Under the pieces are notes generated by a model that did not search any database, was not told the DNA's origin, and saw nothing but the letters and a program-made list of their open reading frames with translations. A stretch of 11,755 bases of DNA from an uncultured Atopobiaceae bacterium. GTDB lineage: Bacteria > Actinomycetota > Coriobacteriia > Coriobacteriales > Atopobiaceae. The DNA lies in contig CAKVON010000019.1 of the NCBI GenBank assembly GCA_934792625.1, positions 1 through 11,755 of the forward strand, in the 5' to 3' direction. Positions 1 to 5,643 of this stretch are shown in pieces (the first letter of the stretch is position 1; each line of letters begins with the position of its first letter). The position numbers and the translations under genes were made by a program.

Positions 1-76
1 CGGCGTTACCTCAGCTGGATAGAGGGTCTGACTACGAATCAGAACGTCACAGGTTCGAATCCTGTACGCCGCACCA
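1..76 (+). tRNA. tRNA-Arg (anticodon ACG), missing first base
   Basis: The sequence folds as a full cloverleaf apart from base 1, which lies just outside the window. Bases 1-6 pair with the 3' acceptor strand at 66-71 once a leading G is assumed opposite C72. The anticodon stem TCTGA/TCAGA encloses the loop CTACGAA, giving anticodon ACG, normally edited to ICG to read CGU, CGC and CGA arginine codons. The T arm is ACAGG-TTCGAAT-CCTGT. The 3' CCA is encoded (74-76). A strong terminator follows directly. Confidence 0.95.
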
Positions 77-86
77 GGGATTACTA

Positions 87-117
87 GAAGCCAGGGCAAG
101 CGCCCTGGCTTCTTTTT
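87..117 (+). terminator. Rho-independent terminator of tRNA-Arg
   Basis: An 11-bp perfect stem (GAAGCCAGGGC at 87-97 with GCCCTGGCTTC at 102-112) closes the four-base loop AAGC and is followed by five T residues at 113-117. It lies 10 bases after the tRNA CCA end. There is no T-run on the other strand, so it acts on plus-strand transcription only. Confidence 0.92.
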
Positions 118-162
118 ATGTCTCGACACAATGTCAGCGCCCGTGCCCCAGCACCCTAGGCC

Positions 163-537
163 CTACGCCTTGGCCTTGTTCTTGGGCGCGGGCCTCATGG
201 CGATGTGGTCCCCGTCGTTGGAGGCGTAACCGTAGGGAATCCCAAGCGCGTCCATCCTGTCCATAAGGTCAATGAGGTAGTTGTCCTCATCGGACAGAAA
301 GTCGTTGATCGCCTCCACCGCAAGCTCCTCTGGGCAGAGCAGCATGAGGGCCACCTGCCCCGCCGACGCGGGCGAAAGGACCACCATCCTCGAATGAGTG
401 TCCGCCTCATAGACCTGGCGCGTGTAGGGTCCCGAGGTCCTCTCGAAAACCTCGACAGAACCATCCTCGCAACGCGTTGCCTTGCGGAAGCGGAATTCGC
501 CCTCCGGACGCGGGATATCACGATTGTCGTTGCCCAT
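163..537 (-). CDS. Hypothetical protein, 124 aa, possible SOS-regulated gene
   Basis: I do not recognise a family. The product is a soluble, acidic 124-residue protein with no signal peptide or membrane helix. A hydrophobic core segment (about residues 48-68, VVLSPASAGQVALMLLCPEE) is followed by an acidic helical stretch with Asp-Glu-Asp and Asp-Leu-Met-Asp, and the protein ends in a short Lys/Ala-rich tail. ATG at 537 is preceded on the minus strand by a purine-rich GGGGGAAGG. The gene is divergent from the dipeptidase. Its likely promoter has a TATCAT -10 at 574-569, and a near-ideal SOS box (594-607) overlaps the -35 position. Codon usage matches its neighbours, which supports a real gene. 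Function is unknown; DNA-damage control is an inference from the operator only. Confidence 0.8.
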   Translation of the reverse strand: MGNDNRDIPRPEGEFRFRKATRCEDGSVEVFERTSGPYTRQVYEADTHSRMVVLSPASAGQVALMLLCPEELAVEAINDFLSDEDNYLIDLMDRMDALGIPYGYASNDGDHIAMRPAPKNKAKA

Positions 538-568
538 GCCTTCCCCCTATCGTCGACTGCCTAACCCG

Positions 569-574
569 ATGATA
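569..574 (-). promoter_or_regulatory. Putative -10 element of the 124-aa gene
   Basis: Minus-strand TATCAT (5 of 6 against TATAAT) lies about 31 bases before the ATG at 537. With a 17-bp spacer the -35 hexamer would be TTCCCT at 597-592, a weak match that overlaps the SOS-box-like palindrome. This is a visual assignment only. Confidence 0.4.
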
Positions 575-593
575 GCGCCGTTTTGCCAGAAAG

Positions 594-607
594 GGAACAC
601 CTGTTCG
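594..607. promoter_or_regulatory. SOS box-like LexA operator
   Basis: Read on the minus strand this is CGAACAGGTGTTCC. It matches every position of the consensus CGAACRNRYGTTYC described for Bacillus subtilis LexA (DinR). The core is a perfect GAAC-N4-GTTC inverted repeat at 595-606. It lies between two divergent genes and overlaps the expected -35 of the 124-aa minus-strand gene, the usual position for repression. It is more than 30 bp upstream of the dipeptidase -10, so an effect there is less likely. Whether this organism's LexA uses the same site is an inference. Confidence 0.55.
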
Positions 608-637
608 TTTTTTCTCCATCTGGACGGGTGAACGGGG

Positions 638-643
638 TATAAT
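638..643 (+). promoter_or_regulatory. -10 element of dipeptidase promoter
   Basis: A perfect TATAAT occurs 37 bases before the ATG at 681, implying a transcription start near 650 and a leader of about 30 nt. No good -35 lies 16-18 bp upstream (TCCATC at 615-620 is poor), so the promoter may need an activator or may simply be weak. Confidence 0.6.
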
Positions 644-680
644 TCGCCGCAACCGATCACCGCACGTCCAAAGGAGAGCC

Positions 681-1733
681 ATGGCAACGAGGATCTTCGA
701 CCTGCACTGCGACACGCTGGACCGCCTGTCCTGGCCGATCTTGCCCGACGACCTCAATGGGGGCAGCCCCACCTATGCCAAGGACGACGAGGGCCAGGCC
801 ACGCCGGGACAGCTCCAGAGCATGCGCTCGGGCAGGTCGCACATCACGCTCGAGGGCACATCGAACTTCGAATGGGCCCAGTGCATGGCCGTCTTCATAC
901 CCGACACCCTCACGGTCGAGCAGTCCGCCCGCTTCTTCGAGGCCGTCTCCGCCACCCTCCCCATTCACGAGCGGGACAACGCCGACCTTCTGTCCGTCGC
1001 CCACAGCGCCGCCGATGTCGAGAAGGTCCTCGCCTCGGGACGCACCTGCGCCATCCCCACTATCGAGAACGGCAAGCTCTTGGCCGCAGGGGACCACATG
1101 TTCGACCTCATTGCAGAGAAGGGCGTGAGGATGGTCACGCTCACGTGGAATGCCGCCAACCCCCTGGGTTCGGGACACGACACCCAGCAGGGCCTGACCG
1201 ACTTCGGTCGCAAGGCCATTCGCGAGCTCGAGGCCAGGCGCATCGTCGTCGACGTCTCGCACCTCAACGACCCTGGCTTCGCCGACGTCGCCTCCTGGGC
1301 CAGGAGGCCCTTCGTGGCGAGCCACTCCAACTCGCGTGCCGTGAGGGACGTGCCCCGCAACCTCACCGACGACCAGTTCAAGTTCATCCGTGACGCGGGC
1401 GGCATCGTGGGACTCAACTTCTGCGACTGGTTCGTCTCGGACACCCCCGACCCCACGCCCACCGAGCTTCTCGCCCATATCGAGCACTGGCTCGACCTCG
1501 GTGGCGCCAAGACGGTTGCGCTGGGCAGCGACTACGACGGCTGCGACACGCCCAGCTGGCTGGCCCCCTGTTCCACCGGCATGGCCACGCTCGAGGGCCT
1601 GCTGCGCGATCACTTTGGCGACACGATTGCCGACGCGATCCTGTTCGACAACGCGCACGACTTCTTTGTCCGCAATGAGACCCAGGATGACGCCCACGAC
1701 CAGGAGGCACAGCGTCTCGACTCCCTCATCTAG
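681..1733 (+). CDS. Dipeptidase, peptidase family M19 (renal dipeptidase-like)
   Basis: This is a 350-aa zinc dipeptidase of the M19 (membrane/renal dipeptidase) family, an amidohydrolase-fold enzyme that cleaves dipeptides. The visible metal and active-site residues run in family order: His9 and Asp11 in FDLHCDT, the bridging Glu129 in TIENGK, His194 in DVSHLN, His215 in ASHSNSR, and Asp284 in GSDYDGCD. Length is typical of bacterial members. No signal peptide or lipobox is seen, so the enzyme should be cytoplasmic despite the family name. ATG at 681 has a good ribosome-binding site, AAGGAG at 671-676. It stands alone between a divergent gene and convergent serS. Substrate is uncertain: peptide nutrition or turnover of D-amino-acid dipeptides are both possible. 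Confidence 0.93.
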   Translation: MATRIFDLHCDTLDRLSWPILPDDLNGGSPTYAKDDEGQATPGQLQSMRSGRSHITLEGTSNFEWAQCMAVFIPDTLTVEQSARFFEAVSATLPIHERDNADLLSVAHSAADVEKVLASGRTCAIPTIENGKLLAAGDHMFDLIAEKGVRMVTLTWNAANPLGSGHDTQQGLTDFGRKAIRELEARRIVVDVSHLNDPGFADVASWARRPFVASHSNSRAVRDVPRNLTDDQFKFIRDAGGIVGLNFCDWFVSDTPDPTPTELLAHIEHWLDLGGAKTVALGSDYDGCDTPSWLAPCSTGMATLEGLLRDHFGDTIADAILFDNAHDFFVRNETQDDAHDQEAQRLDSLI

Positions 1734-1756
1734 GACCACAGGCCAAGTCCAACCGA

Positions 1757-1793
1757 CATAAAGAAGGGGCCGCAACCAACTGGCTGCGGCCCC
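1757..1793 (-). terminator. Terminator of serS, in the convergent gap
   Basis: A GC-rich stem (GGGGCCGCA at 1766-1774 with TGCGGCCCC at 1785-1793, extendable by two further pairs after one mismatch) lies between the convergent dipeptidase and serS stops. Read on the minus strand it is followed by TTCTTTAT (1765-1758), a modest U-rich tract. On the plus strand only GCACCTCTCT follows, so termination of the dipeptidase transcript here is less certain. Confidence 0.65.
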
Positions 1794-1831
1794 GCACCTC
1801 TCTGCATCAAAGACTATGCGACGCGGATGGG

Positions 1832-3118
1832 CTATGCCTCGGGGACGATCTTCTCGACGCCGCCCATGTAGGGCACGAGCACCTCGGGGACGGTGATGGA
1901 GCCGTCGGCGTTCTGGTAGTTCTCCATGATGGCGGCCATGGTGCGGCCGACCGCGAGGCCGGAGCCGTTGAGGGTGTGCACCAGACGGGTGCCCTTGAAC
2001 TCGGCGGGGTCCTTGTAGCGGATGTTGGCGCGACGGGCCTGGAAGTCCCAGCAGTTGGAGCAGCTGGAGATCTCCTTGTAGTTGTTGTAGCTCGGCAGCC
2101 AGACCTCGATGTCGTAGCACTTGCGGGCCGAGAAGCCGATGTCGCCGGTGCACAGGGTGACGACGTGGTAGGGAAGGCCCAGGGCCTGCAGGCAGGCCTC
2201 GGCCTCGGCAACCATGCTCTCGAGCTGGTTCATCGAGTCCTCGGGCTTGGCGAACTTGACCATCTCGACCTTGTCGAACTCGTGGACGCGGATGATGCCA
2301 CGGGTGTCGCGACCGGCCGAACCAGCCTCCTCGCGGAAGCACGGGGTGAAGGCGGTGTAGAGCAGGGGCAGCTGGGAGGCGTCGAGCACCTCGTCGCGGT
2401 GGATGTTGGTCAGCTGGACCTCGGCCGTGGGGATGAGGTAGAGGTCGGGCTGGACGTGGTAGAGGTCCTCGTCGAACTTGGGCAGCTGGCCCGTGCCAAA
2501 CAGGGAGGCCTGGTTGGTGATGACGGGGGGCCACCACTCCTTGAAGCCAGCCTTGACGTGCATGTCGATGAAGAAGTTGATGAGGGCGCGCTCCATGCGG
2601 GCACCGAGGCCGCCCAGCAGGTAGAAGCGTGTGCCGGCAAGCTTGACGCCGCGGTCGAAGTCGATCATGCCCGTGGACGGACCCAGGTCCCAGTGGGCCT
2701 TGGGCTCGAAGTCGAACTCGCGCGGGGTGCCCCAGCGGCGTGCCTCGGGGTTGTCGGAGTCGTCCTTGCCGTAGGGCACGGACTCGTCGGGGATGTTGGG
2801 GATGGCGGCGACGAGGGCAAACAGCTCGTCCTCGACCTGGCCGCGCTTCTCGTCCAGCTCGGCGATGTGCTCCTTGTTGGCAGCGACCTGGGCCTTGGCG
2901 GCCTCGGCCTCGTCGGTCTTGCCCTCGCGCATGAGCAGGCCGATCTGCTTGGAGATCGCGTTGCGGTCGGCCTGGAGCTGCTCGACCTCGATGATGGTCT
3001 TGCGGCGCTGCTCGTCGAGCTCGAAGAAGCGCTCGCGATCCCAGTGGGCGTTCTGGCGGGACTCGCATGCCTTGTCCACAATGTCAGGGTTCTCACGGAC
3101 GAACTTGATGTCGAGCAT
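1832..3118 (-). CDS. serS: Seryl-tRNA synthetase
   Basis: The product charges tRNA-Ser (and tRNA-Sec, if present) with serine, in the cytoplasm as a homodimer. The 428-aa length is standard for bacterial SerRS. The start MLDIKFVREN is the usual N-terminus, followed by a long charged helical hairpin (about residues 25-105) that forms the tRNA-binding coiled-coil arm. Class II motifs follow: the serine-binding PTAEV segment, motif 2 around Phe261-Arg262-Glu263-Glu264 (CFREEAGSAGRDTRG), and motif 3 near the C-terminus (NGSGLAVGRT). ATG at 3118 has AGAGGT at 3131-3126 seven bases upstream. An in-frame GTG at 3151 would add 11 residues absent from the family N-terminus. There is no T-box leader. 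The probable promoter is the palindromic -10 at 3195-3208. Confidence 0.98.
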   Translation of the reverse strand: MLDIKFVRENPDIVDKACESRQNAHWDRERFFELDEQRRKTIIEVEQLQADRNAISKQIGLLMREGKTDEAEAAKAQVAANKEHIAELDEKRGQVEDELFALVAAIPNIPDESVPYGKDDSDNPEARRWGTPREFDFEPKAHWDLGPSTGMIDFDRGVKLAGTRFYLLGGLGARMERALINFFIDMHVKAGFKEWWPPVITNQASLFGTGQLPKFDEDLYHVQPDLYLIPTAEVQLTNIHRDEVLDASQLPLLYTAFTPCFREEAGSAGRDTRGIIRVHEFDKVEMVKFAKPEDSMNQLESMVAEAEACLQALGLPYHVVTLCTGDIGFSARKCYDIEVWLPSYNNYKEISSCSNCWDFQARRANIRYKDPAEFKGTRLVHTLNGSGLAVGRTMAAIMENYQNADGSITVPEVLVPYMGGVEKIVPEA

Positions 3119-3194
3119 CGGCCTTACCTCTTTCGCGACGTGCCTTGGCACTTGCAGTACGTGTTGGATGTGGGACCATGGCCCCGTAGTTCGT

Positions 3195-3208
3195 CAAGTA
3201 TATACTTG
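3195..3208. promoter_or_regulatory. Palindromic divergent -10 element (serS and small membrane protein)
   Basis: CAAGTATATACTTG is a perfect 14-bp palindrome in the 131-bp gap between divergent genes. Each strand carries TATACT (plus 3201-3206; minus 3202-3197), 5 of 6 against the -10 consensus, so one element could start transcription both ways. Predicted leaders are about 70 nt for serS and about 37 nt for the small gene. Neither side has a convincing -35. It could instead be a regulator's operator. Confidence 0.5.
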
Positions 3209-3249
3209 TGCGCGTCCGACACGCCGCGCTTAGAGGGAAGGCACCACCC

Positions 3250-3435
3250 ATGGAGTCGATTACCAACCTAATCAGCTGGCTCTTCAAGACCCGGCAGGGG
3301 GTTCTGGCCCTTCTCGTCGGGGGCATCCTGCTGTTCCTGGTGATCGCCTTCGTGCTCGAGAGGCGCGGCAAGAAGATGTACTACGACCACGAGCAGTCCG
3401 ACGACGAGGACGGCTGGGGCCTGTTCGGCAAGTAG
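3250..3435 (+). CDS. Small single-pass membrane protein, 61 aa, unknown function
   Basis: I do not recognise a family. The 61-aa product has a short amphipathic N-terminus (MESITNLISWLFKTRQG), one strong membrane helix at about residues 17-36, a basic stop (Arg-Arg-Gly-Lys-Lys, 38-42) and an acidic C-terminal tail with Asp-Asp-Glu-Asp before GWGLFGK. The basic cluster after the helix suggests the tail is cytoplasmic. ATG at 3250 is chosen because GGGAAGG (3235-3241) sits eight bases upstream. A longer in-frame GTG at 3208 lies inside the predicted -10. The gene is divergent from serS and followed by a probable terminator. It resembles a membrane anchor or small regulatory protein, but no partner is evident. 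Confidence 0.75.
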   Translation: MESITNLISWLFKTRQGVLALLVGGILLFLVIAFVLERRGKKMYYDHEQSDDEDGWGLFGK

Positions 3436-3480
3436 GCGCCGGACCAGGGTCGGCACAAGGCCACGGGCAGATCGACCAAT

Positions 3481-3515
3481 CGCGGGAGTCGCGTCGGCGG
3501 CCCCGCGTTATTTTT
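3481..3515 (+). terminator. Probable terminator of the small membrane protein gene
   Basis: CGCGGG at 3481-3486 pairs with CCCGCG at 3502-3507 across a 15-nt loop, followed directly by TTATTTTT (3508-3515). The stem is short and the loop large, but the T-tract and position, 45 bases after the stop, fit a terminator. Confidence 0.55.
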
Positions 3516-3577
3516 GCCCGCCCTGCCGAGAAGGGCCGTCGGGTCGGGGCACCAAGGCCTGCCAGGACCGCGTCGGC

Positions 3578-3606
3578 AAAAGAAAAGCCCCGTCCGAAGA
3601 CGGGGC
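3578..3606 (-). terminator. Rho-independent terminator of tRNA-Leu
   Basis: The stem GCCCCGTC (3587-3594) with GACGGGGC (3599-3606) closes a four-base loop. The loop reads TTCG on the minus strand, a stable tetraloop. It is followed on that strand by TTTTCTTTT (3586-3578) and lies 11 bases beyond the tRNA-Leu CCA end. Confidence 0.9.
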
Positions 3607-3617
3607 CTCACTTTAAA

Positions 3618-3704
3618 TGGTGCGGGCGAAAGGACTTGAACCTTCATGAGATTGCTCTCATACGGACCTGAACCGTACGCGTCTGCCAATTCCGCCACGC
3701 CCGC
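3618..3704 (-). tRNA. tRNA-Leu (anticodon CAG)
   Basis: The minus strand gives an 87-nt class II tRNA. The acceptor stem is GCGGGCG (3704-3698) with CGCCCGC (3628-3622). The anticodon stem TACGG/CCGTA holds the loop TTCAGGT, giving anticodon CAG, which reads CUG leucine codons. The long variable arm TGAGAGCAATCTCA is typical of leucine tRNAs. Discriminator A and the 3' CCA (3620-3618) are encoded. It is transcribed away from the kinase-fhaA operon. Confidence 0.96.
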
Positions 3705-3715
3705 GTGCGTTGGCT

Positions 3716-3745
3716 ATTGTACATCGCTTCCCATTCGGGATGCAA
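3716..3745 (-). promoter_or_regulatory. Promoter of tRNA-Leu
   Basis: The minus strand has TACAAT (-10, 3721-3716), 18 bp downstream of TTGCAT (-35, 3745-3740). The -10 ends 11 bases before the tRNA 5' end, so transcription would start within a few bases of the mature tRNA. Confidence 0.6.
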
Positions 3746-3779
3746 TGCCCCACGCGAACTTTTTTTGATGGCATGCGGG

Positions 3780-3785
3780 TAGAAT
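3780..3785 (+). promoter_or_regulatory. Putative -10 of the kinase-fhaA-fhaB-pstP-rodA/pbpA operon
   Basis: TAGAAT (5 of 6) lies 52 bases before the GTG at 3838 in the gap divergent from tRNA-Leu. The 17-bp-spaced -35 (AACTTT at 3757-3762) is poor. A T-rich run at 3760-3766 and a second A/T patch, ATATATA at 3792-3798, are alternatives. It is the only obvious start region for the five tightly packed genes downstream. Confidence 0.4.
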
Positions 3786-3837
3786 GCACCCATATATAGG
3801 CGCGGTCGAGCAACCCACACGAAGCCGAGGAGACCAC

Positions 3838-5643
3838 GTGCGCAACAGGCCATCGTCGACGAGCGCCCCCATGGGCGGGGCGAGCGTCCCCCAGCAGCAG
3901 GAAGACCCCCGCGACGCCACCCTGCTTGGGCGCTATCGCATCCTCGAGCAGCGGGCGTCGGGCGGCTTCGGCAGCGTGGCGGTGTGCTGGGACACCAGGC
4001 TCCAGCGCCGCGTGGCCATCAAGTGCATGCCGCTCTTCTCGGACGACGGGTCGGGCGCCATGGCGTCGACCGTCGACGAGGCACTCGCCGAGGCGCGCAC
4101 CTCGAGCATGCTCAGTCACCCTAACATCGTCACGGTCTACGACTTCGAGTGGGACGGCGAGAACGCCTACCTGGTTATGGAGTACGTCGACGGCGTGACC
4201 CTGGGCGAGCTTCTGGCCCGCGTGGAGGGCGGCGTCCTCATGCCCGCCGAGGTCTCGCACCTGCTTGGCGGCGTGACATCGGCGCTCGCGTACGCCCATG
4301 AGAATGGCGTGCTCCACCTGGACATCAAGCCGGCGAACATCATGATCGACCGCTCGGGCACCCCGAAGCTCGGCGACTTTGGCATGGCGAGCCTCGCCTC
4401 GGCCGCCGGCTACGGCGGCGCTCGCGGCGGTACCGTCGGCTACATGCCCCCCGAGCAGATCTTCGGCGAGCTCGTCGACGAGCGCAGCGACCTGTTCTCC
4501 CTCGCGGTGTGCGCCCTCGAGGCCCTCACGGGCGACAACCCGTTCGCAGCCGAGAGCGCCACCAAGTCGGCGGAGCTTGTCGAGAAGGACGCCGAGGAAG
4601 ACGACCTTGCCAGGGTCGGACTCGAATGCGGCATCTTGGCGGCAGACGCCCTGCGCGACGCGATGGCGCCGATGCCGCAAGACCGAACCCCATCCGTCAC
4701 CCGGTTCGCACAGGCGCTCACGACCGAGCTGGGCGACCCCGCCCGGGGACTCTCGTCCTTGCGCGACCTTCTCGACCAGCTGACTCGCGACGATCGCGTC
4801 CCGGCGACGGCGGACGGCACGCCCCTCAGCGTGACCGAGCGCGCCCCATGGCTGCCCGGCATGGCGAGCCGCCTTGCCTCGGCCCTGCTCTGCGCGGCCC
4901 TGGTTGCGAGGGCGCTGCCCACGCTCGGGTTCGGGGCACCCGCCTCAGTCGCACTGGGATGCGTCGTCGCGGCGGCATGCGGCGCGACCCTCCCGCAGCT
5001 GGGAAGCGCGCTCGCGCTGGTGGCGACCGTTGCGGCCGTCGGGTGTGCGAACGCGGGCGACGCAGGGACCCAGGGCTTCGAGCGGGTCGGCGCCGTCGCC
5101 TTCCTGGCGCTGGCGCTCGGCGGGTGGTGGGCCGCTTGCGGGCGACGCGACCGCGACGCAGGGCTGCCGGTGCTTCTTGGCATGACGACCCTCAGCCCCG
5201 TGGCGTGCGTGGGGACATCCTCCTGGCTCATGACCCCGGGCCTCGCGGCGCTCACCGCGGGCGTGGGCGGTGCCGCGACGCTCGTGCTCGCGCAGGCGGC
5301 AAGGTCCGCGATGGCGATCAGCGCGGACGGCACCTGGCAAGCCATCGTCGCGATCGCAGGCAACCCGCACGCGATCGCGCAGGTCGCCTGCCTCGCGGGA
5401 GCGGCCGCGGCGGCGTCCGCCGTCACGACGGCGGGCGGGAGGCATGCCGCGTTCGCCGGGCAGGCCGTGGCACTTCTCGGCACGGTCGCGTCGCTGGCGC
5501 TGCGCGCCGGGATGGAGAATGGCGGCATATGGGGGGTACCTGACCTGACGCAGTGCGCCGTTGCGGTAGTCTTTCTGGTACTCATGTGCATCGTGATTGC
5601 CCTCTTCGGGGGGCCCACTGCAAGGCAGGAGACCGGCAGATGA
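3838..5643 (+). CDS. Ser/Thr protein kinase with multi-pass membrane C-terminal region
   Basis: This is a 601-aa Hanks-type Ser/Thr kinase. After about 30 disordered residues, the kinase domain (about 31-300) shows the Gly loop ASGGFGSV (40-47), Lys62 in VAIK, likely helix-C Glu85, the catalytic loop HLDIKPAN (160-167, Asp162), Asp180 of GDFG and the P+1 motif MPPEQ. The residue before catalytic Asp is Leu, so this is a non-RD kinase. Residues from about 340 to 595 are strongly hydrophobic, with roughly eight membrane segments instead of one helix plus PASTA repeats. GTG at 3838 is chosen for GAGGAG at 3827-3832, five bases upstream; an ATG at 3784 overlaps the promoter. Its TGA overlaps the fhaA ATG by 4 bp, so it probably heads the operon. 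What the membrane tail senses is unknown. Confidence 0.93.
   Translation: MRNRPSSTSAPMGGASVPQQQEDPRDATLLGRYRILEQRASGGFGSVAVCWDTRLQRRVAIKCMPLFSDDGSGAMASTVDEALAEARTSSMLSHPNIVTVYDFEWDGENAYLVMEYVDGVTLGELLARVEGGVLMPAEVSHLLGGVTSALAYAHENGVLHLDIKPANIMIDRSGTPKLGDFGMASLASAAGYGGARGGTVGYMPPEQIFGELVDERSDLFSLAVCALEALTGDNPFAAESATKSAELVEKDAEEDDLARVGLECGILAADALRDAMAPMPQDRTPSVTRFAQALTTELGDPARGLSSLRDLLDQLTRDDRVPATADGTPLSVTERAPWLPGMASRLASALLCAALVARALPTLGFGAPASVALGCVVAAACGATLPQLGSALALVATVAAVGCANAGDAGTQGFERVGAVAFLALALGGWWAACGRRDRDAGLPVLLGMTTLSPVACVGTSSWLMTPGLAALTAGVGGAATLVLAQAARSAMAISADGTWQAIVAIAGNPHAIAQVACLAGAAAAASAVTTAGGRHAAFAGQAVALLGTVASLALRAGMENGGIWGVPDLTQCAVAVVFLVLMCIVIALFGGPTARQETGR

Noticed and set aside
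205..564. 119-codon plus-strand frame opposite the 124-aa gene
   Set aside because: It has Arg-rich, low-quality composition and no ribosome-binding site. The minus-strand frame has more natural protein composition and a ribosome-binding site.
657..3068. 803-codon minus-strand open frame across the dipeptidase and serS
   Set aside because: It runs antisense through the dipeptidase and out of frame through serS. Its Arg/Pro/Gly-rich translation has no family features and is typical of shadow frames in high-GC DNA.
3172..3185. Imperfect palindrome GGGACCATGGCCCC in the serS leader
   Set aside because: The arms are short with a mismatch, and it contains no promoter or terminator feature. It is within chance expectation for this base composition.
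3119..3249. T-box or other riboswitch leader for serS
   Set aside because: The leader is short, with no T-box consensus, no serine specifier stem and no antiterminator/terminator pair.
1976..3271. 431-codon plus-strand frame opposite serS
   Set aside because: It is antisense to a clear serS. The Leu/Val/Gly/Glu-rich translation is the usual mirror of a GC-rich gene, with no motif or convincing ribosome-binding site.
3784..3837. Upstream ATG start for the first kinase
   Set aside because: The ATG at 3784 overlaps the predicted -10 TAGAAT and has no ribosome-binding site, while GTG at 3838 has GAGGAG at ideal spacing.
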